From: Streptomyces sp. MMG1121
GTDB taxonomy: Bacteria; Actinomycetota; Actinomycetes; Streptomycetales; Streptomycetaceae
Direction: 5' to 3'
Assembly (NCBI RefSeq): GCF_001280015.1
Contig: NZ_LGDV01000002.1
Location: forward strand, 62,001-126,000
DNA length: 64,000 nucleotides
Below, piece after piece: positions 1-9,288 of this stretch. Position 1 is the stretch's first letter, and each line of letters begins with the position of its first letter. Below the pieces are notes generated by a model. It was not told where the DNA came from and ran no database searches. It worked only from the letters and a program-made list of their open reading frames with translations. A program made the position numbers and the translations under genes.

Positions 1-267
1 TGCAGGCGCTCGGCCGTTCTGAATGGCCGATACCCGACAGTGGGTGGCGCAGAGGTGACCTTGACCGGACCGGCTTCACGACTTCCTGCGCGATTACGTC
101 CGCGGTCTCGCTGACGAAGGGGACAGCATGGATCACGTACCGGCCGTCCCATCGGCGCCGGTGTTCACGGCAGGCTCGAACCCTTGCCCGGGGCCTTCAC
201 GGAGCCCTCCTGGCGCATGACAAAGGCGGGGTCCGAAAACCCCGCCCGCACGCAACGAAACCCCAGC
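1..267. other. Left edge, no supportable gene
   Basis: No complete gene can be supported. One plus-strand frame stays open from 65 to the TGA at 218-220 (about 51 codons, internal ATG at 128). Its first half reads like ordinary protein (HDFLRDYVRGLADEGDS) and its second half turns proline-rich. It has no start before 128 and no clear ribosome binding site, so it could be the decayed end of a gene. The stretch around 170-186 contains a TTCGA core on the minus strand, but it does not form a tRNA T-arm. Confidence 0.3.
225..246 (-). terminator. Rho-independent terminator-like hairpin
   Basis: GGCGGGG at 225-231 pairs with CCCCGCC at 240-246 around an 8-base loop. On the minus strand the stem is followed by a short T run. 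It lies 22 bases past the stop of the minus-strand gene ending at 268 and is the likely end of that transcript. Confidence 0.6.
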
Positions 268-699
268 TCAGGGCCAGACAAGGCAATAAGGCTGATGCCC
301 CGCCTCATGAAGCCGATGCGAGAAGTCCTGCCACTCGTGCAGCAGCTGGTACACATTGAACGCGTCCCGAGGCCCCCCTCGATCCGGCACCGTCGACCAG
401 ATGAAGGCCGCCGCGCCGACCGCCTCCTCGCCGATGCCGCGCAGGGGGTCGACGACCGTCATGGGGAGTTTGACGACCGCGTAGTCCGGGTGCAGGACGA
501 CCAGTTCCAGGGGCGGGACCTTGTGCAGGGGGACGCCTTCGATGCCGGTCAGCACCATCGCGGCCATCGTCTCCGGCTTGATCTTGGTGAACATGCCGTT
601 CATGCCCAGCTCGTCGCCGCCGAGTTCCTCGGGGCGCATCGAGATGGGGACGCGGGCCGCGGTCGCGCCGTCCGGCGCGCCGAAGTATTTGTACGTCAC
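268..699 (-). CDS. Conserved hypothetical protein (143 aa)
   Basis: Small cytosolic protein with no signal peptide or membrane segment. The reading frame extends to 882, but the upstream part is arginine-rich and looks non-coding. The GTG at 697-699, giving MTYKYFGAPDG, is the best start; an in-frame GTG two codons earlier is also possible. The body contains GMNGMFTKIKPETMAAMVLTGIEG and ends in YCLVWP, with regular Streptomyces codon use. I do not recognise a catalytic motif and give no function. It stands alone on the minus strand, divergent from hemL, with a hairpin just after its stop and a palindrome about 70 bases before its start. Confidence 0.75.
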   Translation of the reverse strand: MTYKYFGAPDGATAARVPISMRPEELGGDELGMNGMFTKIKPETMAAMVLTGIEGVPLHKVPPLELVVLHPDYAVVKLPMTVVDPLRGIGEEAVGAAAFIWSTVPDRGGPRDAFNVYQLLHEWQDFSHRLHEAGHQPYCLVWP

Positions 700-1215
700 C
701 CCCACCCGACCACCATTCCTGCTCCCCGCCCAAAGGCGCTCACCCGGGGCACCCCGCGTCTGATGTGCGTCAGTCTGACGTGTCTCGGTCGTTTCCTCCG
801 CGTCGCGCCGGTGCCTTCCCCGCCGGGCACGTCGAGGACCCAGGTCATCAGTCCCCTCGCCCAGTCCGCCACCGCGATGCATATCTCCACCCGACTGCTT
901 TTCTAGGACGCGTGGCCCCCGCCGCGCAACCCGATCATCGTGTCAGTGACCTCCCCCACGGCCGCCCGCCGAAACGTGCGGTGGAACAACAGTCCACGGG
1001 TTCTTCCCGGCCTCTGAACCATCCCCTGATCATTACGTGCGTGAGGGCTGTGTGTATCAGGTCTCAGTCTCGCAGATGGCGGATCGCGGTGGCGGGGACG
1101 ACGGCGGCGGATGGCGCTTCGATCTTGAGGCGGACCGCGCTCCCGCCGGGCCGCGGCCTACCCTGAGGAGGTCACCCCGCAACCGGAGTCCGAGAAGCCG
1201 GAGTAGCCGCACGTC
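700..1215. other. Intergenic region before hemL
   Basis: Divergent spacer of about 516 bases with no supportable gene. It holds the palindrome at 768-780 and presumably the promoters of the minus-strand gene and hemL. From about 1165 to 1206 a short frame reads YPEEVTPQPESEKPE followed by TAG, like the tail of a protein. It has an in-frame stop not far upstream and no start, so it may be the relic of a gene once lying in front of hemL. Confidence 0.35.
768..780. promoter_or_regulatory. 13-bp palindrome, operator candidate
   Basis: CGTCAG, one T, then CTGACG form a perfect inverted repeat about 70 bases upstream of the minus-strand gene start at 699. The size and position fit a dimeric repressor site. 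The regulator is unknown. Confidence 0.35.
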
Positions 1216-2541
1216 ATGAGTGCCCTGAGCGAAACGCCCTATCCCTACGATGCGCCCGTCTCCCAGGCGCTCTTCGACCGCGCCTCAGCCGTCACGCCCG
1301 GCGGTGTGAACTCCCCGGTGCGCGCCTTCCGCGCCGTCGGCGGCACGCCTCGTTTCATGGTGTCCGGCCGCGGCCCGTACCTCACCGACGCCGACGGGCG
1401 CGAGTACGTCGACCTGGTCTGCTCCTGGGGGCCGATGATCCTGGGGCATTCGCACCCCGAGGTCATCGCGGCCGTCCAGGAGGCCGTCGCGCGCGGTACG
1501 TCCTTCGGCACGCCCGGCGAGGGCGAGGTCGCGCTCGCCGAGGAGATCGTCGCCCGGGTCGAGCCCGTCGAGCAGGTGCGGCTGGTCAGCAGCGGGACCG
1601 AGGCGACCATGAGCGCCATCCGGCTCGCCCGCGGATTCACCCAGCGGTCCAAGGTCATCAAGTTCGCCGGCTGCTACCACGGGCACGTGGACGCGCTGCT
1701 CGCCGCCGCCGGGTCCGGGGTCGCCACCTTCGCGCTGCCCGACACCCCGGGTGTCACCGGCGCCCAGGCCGGCGACACGATCGTGCTGCCGTACAACGAT
1801 CTGGAGGCGGTGCTGGAGGCCTTCCACCGGCACCCCGGTGAGATCGCCTGTGTGATCACCGAGGCCTCGCCCGGCAACATGGGCGTCGTGCCGCCGGACC
1901 CCGGGTTCAACCAGGGGCTCAGGGACGCCTGCCGGAAGAACGGCGCTCTCTACATCTCCGACGAGGTCATGACCGGGTTCCGGACCAGCCGCGCCGGGTG
2001 GTACGGGATCGACGGCGTCAAGCCCGACCTCATGACCTTCGGGAAGGTCATGGGCGGTGGGTTCCCCGCCGCCGCCTTCGGCGGGCGGGCCGACGTCATG
2101 GCTCACCTCGCGCCCGTCGGGCCCGTCTACCAGGCCGGCACGCTGTCCGGGAACCCGGTCGCCACCGCCGCCGGGCTCGCCCAGCTGCGGCTCCTGGACG
2201 ATGTCGCGTACGACAAGGTCGACGCCGTGTCCGCGCAGATCCAGGCCCTCGTCACCGAGGCGCTGAGCAAGGAGGGCGTCGCGCACCGGGTGCAGAGCGC
2301 CTCCAACATGTTCTCCGTCTTCTTCACCGACCGGCGGGTGCGCACTTACGAGGACGCCAAGCGGCAGGAGTCCTTCCGCTTCACGGCGTTCTTCCACTCC
2401 CTCCTCGCGAACGGCGTCTATCTGCCGCCGTCGTCCTTCGAGTCCTGGTTCGTGTCCACGGCCCACGACGAGCGGGCCCTCCAGAAGATCGCCGACGCCC
2501 TTCCGGCGGCGGCCCGAGCGGCTGCGGAGGCCACCGCGTGA
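1216..2541 (+). CDS. hemL: Glutamate-1-semialdehyde 2,1-aminomutase
   Basis: PLP enzyme that converts glutamate-1-semialdehyde to 5-aminolevulinate, the common tetrapyrrole precursor, in the C5 pathway. At 441 aa it has the normal family length and is a class III aminotransferase fold. Clear landmarks are [16 protein letters not shown] (substrate/PLP region), [19 protein letters not shown] (the Asp that contacts the PLP nitrogen), and [14 protein letters not shown], where Lys277 should carry the PLP. The ATG at 1216 has GGAG about 12 bases upstream. The phosphatase-fold gene follows with a GTGA overlap, so the two are co-translated. Heme made from its product feeds the cytochrome c genes downstream. 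Confidence 0.97.
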   Translation: MSALSETPYPYDAPVSQALFDRASAVTPGGVNSPVRAFRAVGGTPRFMVSGRGPYLTDADGREYVDLVCSWGPMILGHSHPEVIAAVQEAVARGTSFGTPGEGEVALAEEIVARVEPVEQVRLVSSGTEATMSAIRLARGFTQRSKVIKFAGCYHGHVDALLAAAGSGVATFALPDTPGVTGAQAGDTIVLPYNDLEAVLEAFHRHPGEIACVITEASPGNMGVVPPDPGFNQGLRDACRKNGALYISDEVMTGFRTSRAGWYGIDGVKPDLMTFGKVMGGGFPAAAFGGRADVMAHLAPVGPVYQAGTLSGNPVATAAGLAQLRLLDDVAYDKVDAVSAQIQALVTEALSKEGVAHRVQSASNMFSVFFTDRRVRTYEDAKRQESFRFTAFFHSLLANGVYLPPSSFESWFVSTAHDERALQKIADALPAAARAAAEATA

Positions 2542-3254
2542 GCATCAGCGACAGCGGCAGCGACGCGAGCAAGGACGTCACCGTCGTTCATCTCATGCGG
2601 CACGGTGAGGTAGAGAACCCGACGGGGGTTCTGTACGGGCGGCTGCCCGGCTACCACCTGTCCGAGCTGGGCCGGCGGATGGCCGACCGGGTCGCCGAGC
2701 ACCTCGCCGACCGGGACGTCACCCACGTCGTGGCCTCGCCGCTGGAGCGGGCGCAGGAGACGGCCACCCCGATCGCCAAGGCGCACGGGCTCGACCTGGA
2801 CACCGACGAGCGGCTCATCGAGGCCGACAACGTCTTCCAGGGCAAGACCTTCGGTGTCGGCGACGGCGCGCTGCGCAAGCCCGACAACTGGAAGCACCTC
2901 GTCAATCCGTTCCGGCCGTCCTGGGGCGAGCCGTACGTCGACCAGGTCGTGCGGATGATGGGCGCGCTGAACGCGGCCAAGGACCGGGCGCGCGGGCACG
3001 AGGCGGTGCTGGTCAGTCATCAGCTGCCGATCTGGATCGTCCGGTCCTATGTCGAGCGGCGCCGGCTGTGGCACGATCCGCGCAAGCGGCAGTGCACCCT
3101 CGCCTCCCTGACGACGTTCACCTACCTCGGCGACAAGATCGTGTCGGTCGGCTACAGCGAGCCCGCCATCGATCTCGTCCCGGCCCATCTGCGGGCCGGC
3201 GCCAAGCCGCAGAAGGGTAAGAACGCGGCTCAGGGGAAGGCGTTCGGGGCCTGA
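2538..3254 (+). CDS. Histidine phosphatase family protein (phosphoglycerate-mutase fold)
   Basis: A 238-aa member of the histidine phosphatase superfamily. The catalytic RHG motif is at residues 21-23 ([12 protein letters not shown]), followed by [11 protein letters not shown] and [11 protein letters not shown] (second conserved Arg). The distal histidine lies in [10 protein letters not shown]. It has no transmembrane segment, and a Lys/Ala-rich tail ends the protein. The GTG at 2538 overlaps the hemL stop by 4 bases, so the genes are coupled. The true substrate cannot be told from sequence: many such actinobacterial proteins are broad phosphatases and not glycolytic mutases. Confidence 0.9.
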   Translation: MSISDSGSDASKDVTVVHLMRHGEVENPTGVLYGRLPGYHLSELGRRMADRVAEHLADRDVTHVVASPLERAQETATPIAKAHGLDLDTDERLIEADNVFQGKTFGVGDGALRKPDNWKHLVNPFRPSWGEPYVDQVVRMMGALNAAKDRARGHEAVLVSHQLPIWIVRSYVERRRLWHDPRKRQCTLASLTTFTYLGDKIVSVGYSEPAIDLVPAHLRAGAKPQKGKNAAQGKAFGA

Positions 3255-3323
3255 CCACCGGCGGGAAACCAGCTCGACACCGTTTCGTGACGGTCCGTTT
3301 GGCGCCGCTTAACATGCCTTTGC

Positions 3324-3336
3324 CGCAACTATTGCG
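3324..3336. promoter_or_regulatory. CGCAA-N3-TTGCG palindrome in AT-rich promoter region
   Basis: An inverted repeat of two 5-base arms lies about 90 bases upstream of the lipoprotein gene at 3427, inside a notably AT-rich patch (about 3310-3360) that probably contains its promoter. It is a reasonable operator candidate with no assigned regulator. Confidence 0.3.
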
Positions 3337-3426
3337 AAAAACATAAGAATTATCGGAACCTCCCCGATCGCCGTGCCCTCTGAGTGGGTGACCACACCAG
3401 CAGGCGCGACGAATCGGGGATTTTCC

Positions 3427-4695
3427 ATGCGCACCGTCTCCCGGACCCTTTCCCGCCGGGGAGCACTCGGCCTCGGCGCGGGTGCCGCGGCCGCCGCCAC
3501 TCTCGCCGGCTGCGGCAGCCACACGTCATCGGACGGCAACGGGGGTGCGTCCGGTTCCGGTGACGGCAAGAACGGGCAGGGCGGGGACGCGGGCGACGCA
3601 CCCCAGGGCCGGCTCATCGGGGACGGCTCCACCTCCTTCACCGGCAAGCAGCCGCACCAGCCGGCCAAGCCCGAGCCGCTGGAGCCGGGCCAGACCCCGC
3701 CGCAGTTCGTGGTCTTCTCCTGGGACGGTGCCGGCGAGGTCGGCAACGGACTCTTCCCGCGCTTCCTGGACCTGGCCAAGGAGCACGGCGCGAGCATGAC
3801 CTTCTTCCTGTCGGGCCTTTACCTGCTGCCCGAGTCGAAGAAGCGCCTGTACGCCCCGCCGAACAACCGCATCGGCGCCTCCGACATCGGCTACCTCACC
3901 GACGAGCACGTCAAGGCGACGCTGACCAACGTCCGCCGGGCCTGGCTCGAGGGCCACGAGATAGGCACCCACTTCAACGGCCACTTCTGCGGTGAGGCCC
4001 ACACCTCGGTCAAGTGGTGGACGCCCCAGCAGTGGCACAGCGAGATCAAGCAGGCCAAGGCCTTCGTCAAGGAGTGGAAGACCAACACCGGCTTCACCGA
4101 CATGCCGGCGCTGCCGTTCGACTACGAGAAGGAACTGGTCGGCGGCCGTACGCCCTGTCTGCTCGGCCAGGACAACCTGCTGCCCACCGCCCGCGAGCTG
4201 GGCTGGCGCTACGACGCCTCCTCGCCCGGCGGCCTGCAGACGTGGCCGGTGAAGCGGAAGGGGCTGTGGGACCTGCCGCTGCAGGCGATCCCCTTCCCCG
4301 GGCGCAAGTTCCAGGTCCTGTCGATGGACTACAACATGATGTACAACCAGTCGCAGAACTCGACCAAGGCGCCGGCCTCCAACTACCCGGCCTGGCGCGA
4401 GCAGTCGGCCGGGGCGTACATAGCCGGCTTCCAGCGGGCGTACGAGACGAACCGGGCGCCGTTCTTCATCGGCAACCACTTCGAGCACTGGAACGGCGGG
4501 ATCTACATGGACTCCGTCGAGCAGGCCTTCAAGCACATCGCGCGCGAGAAGGAGAAGGGCGCCGACGTCCGCCTCGTCTCCTTCCGGCAGTTCGTCGACT
4601 GGATCGACGTGCAGAAGCCCGAGGTGCTCGCCAAGCTGCGCACGCTGGCTCCCGGGCAGCAGCCCGCCGGCGGCTGGAAGACCTTCCTCGCCTAG
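3427..4695 (+). CDS. Tat-exported lipoprotein with polysaccharide-deacetylase-like fold
   Basis: Secreted protein of 422 aa. The N-terminus carries a twin-arginine motif (SRRGAL, residues 9-14), a hydrophobic stretch and a lipobox LAGC with the lipid-accepting Cys29, followed by a Gly/Ser/Asp-rich linker. The catalytic part begins near residue 95 with QFVVFSWDGAGEVG, where NodB-type deacetylases usually have TFDDG. GHEIGTHFNGHF resembles the second metal-binding motif (His-x3-His). The changed first motif leaves activity uncertain. I chose the ATG at 3427 because it places the Tat signal at the very N-terminus; the frame is open back to 3373. Likely acts at the outer membrane face on cell-wall or polysaccharide substrates. 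Confidence 0.8.
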   Translation: MRTVSRTLSRRGALGLGAGAAAAATLAGCGSHTSSDGNGGASGSGDGKNGQGGDAGDAPQGRLIGDGSTSFTGKQPHQPAKPEPLEPGQTPPQFVVFSWDGAGEVGNGLFPRFLDLAKEHGASMTFFLSGLYLLPESKKRLYAPPNNRIGASDIGYLTDEHVKATLTNVRRAWLEGHEIGTHFNGHFCGEAHTSVKWWTPQQWHSEIKQAKAFVKEWKTNTGFTDMPALPFDYEKELVGGRTPCLLGQDNLLPTARELGWRYDASSPGGLQTWPVKRKGLWDLPLQAIPFPGRKFQVLSMDYNMMYNQSQNSTKAPASNYPAWREQSAGAYIAGFQRAYETNRAPFFIGNHFEHWNGGIYMDSVEQAFKHIAREKEKGADVRLVSFRQFVDWIDVQKPEVLAKLRTLAPGQQPAGGWKTFLA

Positions 4696-4821
4696 TACCC
4701 CGCGTGCCTCTCGTTCGACCCCTTGCCGGAAATGTCCCGTGTAAATAGCTCCTGAAATGCGGTTTTCCGCCCGGCAGGGGGGTGCGCGAGATCCTCGGAA
4801 CTGGCATGCGAAACTTTTCAC

Positions 4822-5412
4822 ATGAGTACCCGTAGCCGCGCCGCCCTGCTGAGCGCCGTGGCCGCCATCGCGGCCCTGACCCTGTCCGCGTGCGGCAAGG
4901 GCGGCACCTCCGGCGGCGGTGGCAACACCAACTTCGTCACCGGCAACAACGGCATCGCCACCGCCCCCGTGGGCAAGCGCGACGCGGCCCCGGACCTGTC
5001 CGGCAAGACCATCGACGGCAAGACCCTGGACGTCGCCTCCTTCAAGGGCCAGGTCGTCGTCGTCAACGTCTGGGGCTCGTGGTGCAGCCCGTGCCGGGAA
5101 GAGGCGCAGTACTTCGCCAAGGTCTCCCGGCAGTACGAGGGCAAGGGCGTGCAGTTCGTCGGGATCAACACCCGCGACACCAGCACCACGCCCGCGGTGA
5201 ACTTCGAGAAGGAGAACGGGATCGGCTACCCGAGTCTGTACGACCCGACGGGCAAGCTGATGCTCCGCTTCAAGAAGGGCACCCTCAACCCGCAGCTGAT
5301 CCCCTCCACGCTCATCATCGACAAGCAGGGGAAGGTCGCCGCGCGGGCCCTGGAGGCGCTCGACGACACGGCCCTGCTGAAGATGCTCAAGCCCGTCCTG
5401 GCGGAGAAGTGA
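4822..5412 (+). CDS. resA: Thioredoxin-like lipoprotein ResA (cytochrome c biogenesis)
   Basis: A 196-aa lipoprotein: a short signal peptide ends in LSAC with Cys24 as the lipidated residue. A TlpA/ResA thioredoxin domain follows. WGSWCSPC gives the redox pair Cys88-Cys91, and LIPSTLIIDKQGKV carries the cis-Pro region. ResA-type proteins reduce the heme-binding cysteines of apocytochrome c outside the membrane, using electrons delivered by CcdA. The stop is one base before the ccdA GTG (TGACGTG), and the four genes from here to 8997 form a tight System II cytochrome c maturation operon. Confidence 0.95.
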   Translation: MSTRSRAALLSAVAAIAALTLSACGKGGTSGGGGNTNFVTGNNGIATAPVGKRDAAPDLSGKTIDGKTLDVASFKGQVVVVNVWGSWCSPCREEAQYFAKVSRQYEGKGVQFVGINTRDTSTTPAVNFEKENGIGYPSLYDPTGKLMLRFKKGTLNPQLIPSTLIIDKQGKVAARALEALDDTALLKMLKPVLAEK

Positions 5413-5413
5413 C

Positions 5414-6184
5414 GTGAGCGGGCTGCTGACGCTGGCTGCTACGGGCCAGAACCAGACGGTGCTCAACGGCGCCCTGCTGATCGCCCTGCCGGTGGCGCTG
5501 CTCGGCGGGCTCGTCTCCTTCTTCTCGCCCTGCGTGCTGCCGCTGGTGCCCGGCTACCTCTCCTACGTGACCGGAGTCGCGGGCACGGACCTGGGCGAGG
5601 CCCGGCGCGGGCGGATGGTCGGCGGAGCCGCGCTGTTCGTGCTCGGCTTCAGCGCCGTGTTCGTCTCCAGCGGGGCGCTGTTCGGCTACTTCGGTTCGAA
5701 CCTGCAGGAGTACCAGGACACGCTGTCCAAGGTGCTCGGCATCGTCATGATCGTCATGGGCGTCTTCTTCATGGGACTGATGCCCTGGCTCACCCAGCGC
5801 GAGTTCCGCTTCCACAGGCGGCCGACCGCCGGACTGCTCGGCGCGCCCGTCCTCGGCGCCCTGTTCGGCATCGGCTGGACGCCCTGCATCGGCCCGACCC
5901 TCGCGTCGGTGAACCTGCTCTCCATGAACCAGTCGAGCGCCGGGCGCGGCTCGGTGCTGATGATCGCCTACTGTGTCGGCCTCGGCGTGCCGTTCGTGCT
6001 CGCCGCCGTCGCCTTCCGCAAGGCGCTCGGCGCGTTCGCCTGGGTCAAGCGCCACTATGTGTGGGTGATGCGCATCGGCGGCACGATGATGATCGTGACC
6101 GGTGTGCTGCTGCTGACCGGTGCCTGGAACAGCCTGGTGCAGCAAATGCAGACCTGGTCCAACGGCTTCACTGTGGGGATCTGA
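5414..6184 (+). CDS. ccdA: CcdA family thiol-disulfide transporter
   Basis: Integral membrane protein of 256 aa with about six transmembrane helices. It moves reducing equivalents from cytoplasmic thioredoxin to ResA. The two signature cysteines sit at helix starts: Cys40 in FFSPCVLPLVPGYLSY and Cys158 in GWTPCIGPTLAS, both followed by the family's proline-rich context. The GTG at 5414 is one base after the resA stop. It is followed by resB after 3 bases. Confidence 0.95.
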   Translation: MSGLLTLAATGQNQTVLNGALLIALPVALLGGLVSFFSPCVLPLVPGYLSYVTGVAGTDLGEARRGRMVGGAALFVLGFSAVFVSSGALFGYFGSNLQEYQDTLSKVLGIVMIVMGVFFMGLMPWLTQREFRFHRRPTAGLLGAPVLGALFGIGWTPCIGPTLASVNLLSMNQSSAGRGSVLMIAYCVGLGVPFVLAAVAFRKALGAFAWVKRHYVWVMRIGGTMMIVTGVLLLTGAWNSLVQQMQTWSNGFTVGI

Positions 6185-6187
6185 TCG

Positions 6188-7900
6188 ATGAGCGACACGG
6201 CAACCGACAAGAGCCAGGACCTGGAGGACCGCCAGGAGGATCTCGGCGCGGCCGGCTCCCAGCTGTCCACCGCGCCGAAGGAGGAGATCTCCCTCGCACC
6301 CGGCCTCGGCGTCATCGGCTGGGCCCGCTGGTTCTGGCGGCAGCTGACCTCCATGCGGGTCGCGCTGCTGCTGCTCCTGCTGCTCTCGCTGGGCGCGATC
6401 CCCGGCTCGTTGATCCCGCAGACCGGCGCCGACATCAACAAGGTCGACGACTTCCGCAAGGCCCACACGACCCTCGCGCCGATCTACGACAAGCTCGGCC
6501 TGTTCCACGTCTACAGCTCGGTGTGGTTCTCCGCGATCTACATCCTGCTGTTCGTCTCCCTCATCGGCTGCATCATCCCGCGCACCTGGCAGTTCGTCGG
6601 CCAGCTGCGCGGCCGCCCGCCGGGCGCGCCCAAGCGGCTGAACCGGTTGCCCGCGTACACCAGCTGGCGCACCACGGAAGACCCCGAGAAGGTGCGCGAG
6701 GCCGCGCTCGCGCTGCTCAGGAAGAAGCGCTTCCGCGCGCATGTGGCCGGTGACGCCGTAGCCGCCGAGAAGGGCTATGTGCGCGAGCTGGGCAACCTGG
6801 CCTTCCACCTCGCCCTGATCGTGCTGCTGATCGCCTTCGCCTGGGGCCAGCTGTACAAGTCGGACGGCACCAAGCTGGTCGTCGAGGGCGACGGCTTCTC
6901 CAACTCCATCATCCAGTACGACGACTTCAAGTCCGGCAGCCTGTTCAGCAACGACGACCTCGTGCCGTTCAGCTTCGACCTGAAGCAGTTCCGGGGCACC
7001 TACGAGGTGAGCGGTCCCAACAAGGGCACGCCGCGCACCTACCAGGCGAAGATCGCGTACAGCGCGGGTGCGTTCGGCAAGGAGAAGTCGACCACCGTCA
7101 AGGTCAACGAGCCGCTGCACATCGGCGACGCCAAGGTCTACCTCGTCAGCCACGGTTACGCGCCCGTCATCACCGTCCGCGACGGCAAGGGCAAGGTGGT
7201 CTACCAGGACGCCGTGCCGCTGCTGCCGCTCGACGGCAACGTCACCTCCAACGGCGTGATCAAGGTGATGGACGGCTACAAGAACGCGCGGGGCCAGTCG
7301 GAGCAGCTCGGCTTCCAGGCCTTCTTCGTGCCGACCTTCGACGCGAAGAGCGGCACGATGCTGTCGCAGTTCCCGGCGCTGCTGAACCCGCTGCTCGCCC
7401 TGAACGCCTACCACGGCGACCTCGGCGTCGACTCGGGCATTCCGCAGAGCGTGTACCAGCTCGACAAGACGCACATGAAGGCGTACAAGGACGCCAAGAA
7501 CCAGCCGCTGAAGAAGCTTCTCCAGCCGGGCGACACCCTCACGCTGCCGAACGGCGCAGGGTCGGTCACCTTCGAGAAGGACATCAAGCAGTGGGCCGGC
7601 TTCGAGATCGTCCAGGAGCCCGGCAGCATCTGGGCGCTGGGCGGCGCGATCACCGCGATCTTCGGTCTGGCCGCGTCCCTGTTCATCCAGCGCCGCCGGG
7701 TGTGGGTGCGCGCGGTGCGCGGCGCCGACGGCGTGACGGTCGTCGAGATGGCCGGGCTCGGCCGCAGCGAGTCCGCCAAGGTGCCCGAGGAACTGGGCGA
7801 CCTCGCCGGAACCCTGTACGACCAGGCGCCGGGAGCCCCCGACGCCGACGCCGACTCCACCGAATCTTCCGTCGTACCTGCCGAAGGGGCTGAGAAGTGA
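6188..7900 (+). CDS. resB: Cytochrome c biogenesis protein ResB
   Basis: A 570-aa membrane protein. A hydrophilic N-terminus (about 40 aa) is followed by hydrophobic helices near residues 56-75 (MRVALLLLLLLSLGAIPGSL), about 115-135 and 205-225, then a large extracytoplasmic domain, and a last helix near residues 480-500 (IWALGGAITAIFGLAASLF). This is the usual ResB/Ccs1 topology. With CcsA it forms the heme handling and apocytochrome ligation complex (CcsBA) of System II. Its stop overlaps the GTG of the next gene by 4 bases. Confidence 0.94.
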   Translation: MSDTATDKSQDLEDRQEDLGAAGSQLSTAPKEEISLAPGLGVIGWARWFWRQLTSMRVALLLLLLLSLGAIPGSLIPQTGADINKVDDFRKAHTTLAPIYDKLGLFHVYSSVWFSAIYILLFVSLIGCIIPRTWQFVGQLRGRPPGAPKRLNRLPAYTSWRTTEDPEKVREAALALLRKKRFRAHVAGDAVAAEKGYVRELGNLAFHLALIVLLIAFAWGQLYKSDGTKLVVEGDGFSNSIIQYDDFKSGSLFSNDDLVPFSFDLKQFRGTYEVSGPNKGTPRTYQAKIAYSAGAFGKEKSTTVKVNEPLHIGDAKVYLVSHGYAPVITVRDGKGKVVYQDAVPLLPLDGNVTSNGVIKVMDGYKNARGQSEQLGFQAFFVPTFDAKSGTMLSQFPALLNPLLALNAYHGDLGVDSGIPQSVYQLDKTHMKAYKDAKNQPLKKLLQPGDTLTLPNGAGSVTFEKDIKQWAGFEIVQEPGSIWALGGAITAIFGLAASLFIQRRRVWVRAVRGADGVTVVEMAGLGRSESAKVPEELGDLAGTLYDQAPGAPDADADSTESSVVPAEGAEK

Positions 7901-8997
7901 CTCTCGCCGCCGCAACCGAGCTCGCTGCCGCGACCAACGAACACCTGGCGAGCATCAGCAACACGCTGATCTACTCGTCCATGGCCGTCTACACCCTGGC
8001 CTTCTTCGCGTACATCCTCGAATGGATCTTCGGCAGCCGCAGCAAGGTGGCCCGTACGGCCAACGCGCTGACCGACGCCGGCGAGGCGAAGGCGAGCGGC
8101 CCGGCCGTCACCGTCAAGCAGGCCGGCGGCACCGCCGTACTGGAGCGGCCCAAGGTCGTCGTCCGCGCCGCCTCCGGCGCCCGGGACGTGCCGGACGGTC
8201 CCGGCGCGCACGGCGGCGACGCCCAGGGCGACCTGTTCGGCCGGGTCGCGGTCTCCCTCACGGTGCTCGCGTTCCTCGTGGAGCTGAGCGGCGTCATCGC
8301 CCGCGCGGCCTCCGTGGAGCGCGCCCCGTGGGGCAACATGTACGAGTTCAACATCACCTTCTCCACGGTCGCCGTCGCCGTGTACCTCACGCTGCTGGCG
8401 CTGAAGAAGAACGTGCGCTGGCTCGGCCTGTTCCTGGTCACCACGGTCCTGCTGGACCTGGGCCTCGCGGTCACCGTCCTGTACACCGCGAGCGACCAGC
8501 TGGTCCCGGCCCTGCACTCGTACTGGCTGTACATCCACGTCTCCACCGCGATCTTCTGCGGCGCGGTGTTCTACGTCGGCGCGGTCGCCACGATCCTGTA
8601 CCTGTTCAAGGACGCCTACGAGACCAAGCTCCAGAACGGCGGCAAGCCCGGCGCCTTCGCGACCTCGGTGCTGGAGCGGCTGCCCGCCTCGGCGTCCCTG
8701 GACAAGTTCGCCTACCGGATCAACGCGGCGGTGTTCCCGCTGTGGACCTTCACGATCATCGCGGGCGCGATCTGGGCGGGCGACGCCTGGGGCCGGTACT
8801 GGAACTGGGACCCGAAGGAGACCTGGTCCTTCATCACCTGGGTCGCCTACGCCTGCTACCTGCACGCGCGCGCGACGGCCGGCTGGAAGGGCCGCAAGGC
8901 GGCCTACCTGGCGATGATCGCCTTCGGCTGCTGGCTGTTCAACTACTACGGCGTCAACATCTTCGTCACCGGCAAGCACTCGTACGCGGGCGTGTAA
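7897..8997 (+). CDS. ccsA: Cytochrome c biogenesis protein CcsA/ResC (heme handling)
   Basis: A 366-aa polytopic membrane protein. The tryptophan-rich heme-binding signature WGRYWNWDPKETW lies near residues 298-310, preceded by conserved histidines (LVPALHSYWLYIHV) that ligate heme in this family; a further HxxxG-like segment is at the C-terminus. It exports heme and joins it to CXXCH motifs together with ResB. The GTG at 7897 overlaps the resB stop. In Streptomyces annotation this gene is also called ccsB. A strong terminator follows at 9023-9060. Confidence 0.94.
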   Translation: MTLAAATELAAATNEHLASISNTLIYSSMAVYTLAFFAYILEWIFGSRSKVARTANALTDAGEAKASGPAVTVKQAGGTAVLERPKVVVRAASGARDVPDGPGAHGGDAQGDLFGRVAVSLTVLAFLVELSGVIARAASVERAPWGNMYEFNITFSTVAVAVYLTLLALKKNVRWLGLFLVTTVLLDLGLAVTVLYTASDQLVPALHSYWLYIHVSTAIFCGAVFYVGAVATILYLFKDAYETKLQNGGKPGAFATSVLERLPASASLDKFAYRINAAVFPLWTFTIIAGAIWAGDAWGRYWNWDPKETWSFITWVAYACYLHARATAGWKGRKAAYLAMIAFGCWLFNYYGVNIFVTGKHSYAGV

Positions 8998-9022
8998 CCC
9001 CTGACGGACTTCCTTACGGCAC

Positions 9023-9060
9023 AGGCCGGTTGCCGTGACTCAGGTCACGGGAACCGGCCT
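9023..9060 (+). terminator. Strong hairpin terminator of the cytochrome c operon
   Basis: AGGCCGGTT (9023-9031) pairs with AACCGGCCT (9052-9060), and CCGTGA with TCACGG closes the inner stem, giving a nearly continuous 15-bp stem with a small loop 25 bases after the ccsA stop. Confidence 0.8.
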
Positions 9061-9249
9061 TCGTCGTACGACGGGCAAGAGAGCGCGGACACACATCCGC
9101 GCAGCCGGATCCGGGCCGGGTACGCCGACGCCTTCGGCGCTCTCTTCGGCACCTGCGCGCGCTCCGTCCACAGCCACGCCTGGCGGCTGCGCGCCGACCG
9201 GAAGACCCTGCACCGGGTGATCGTGGACCGGGCCGGGCGGCGGCCGTGA
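9061..9249 (+). pseudogene. Possible relic of a small gene
   Basis: One frame ends at TGA 9247-9249 and reads as plausible protein (GYADAFGALFGTCARSVHSHAW, here listed in parts: GYADAFGALFG, CARSVHSHAWRLRADR, KTLHRVIVDRAGRRP). It has no ATG, GTG or TTG in a usable upstream position and no ribosome binding site; the only GTG codons are near the 3' end. The amphipathic, His/Arg-rich composition and G/C third positions look coding, so this may be a gene that lost its 5' end next to the terminator. No function is suggested. Confidence 0.3.
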
Positions 9250-9288
9250 CCGGGTGCGTTTCCCCGGGCCGGGGCGCAGGCTGGTGTC

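Noticed and set aside
160..190. TTCGA-containing stretch on the minus strand suggesting a tRNA T-arm or attachment site
   Set aside because: The flanking bases do not form the 5-bp T-stem, and no anticodon or acceptor arms can be drawn around it.
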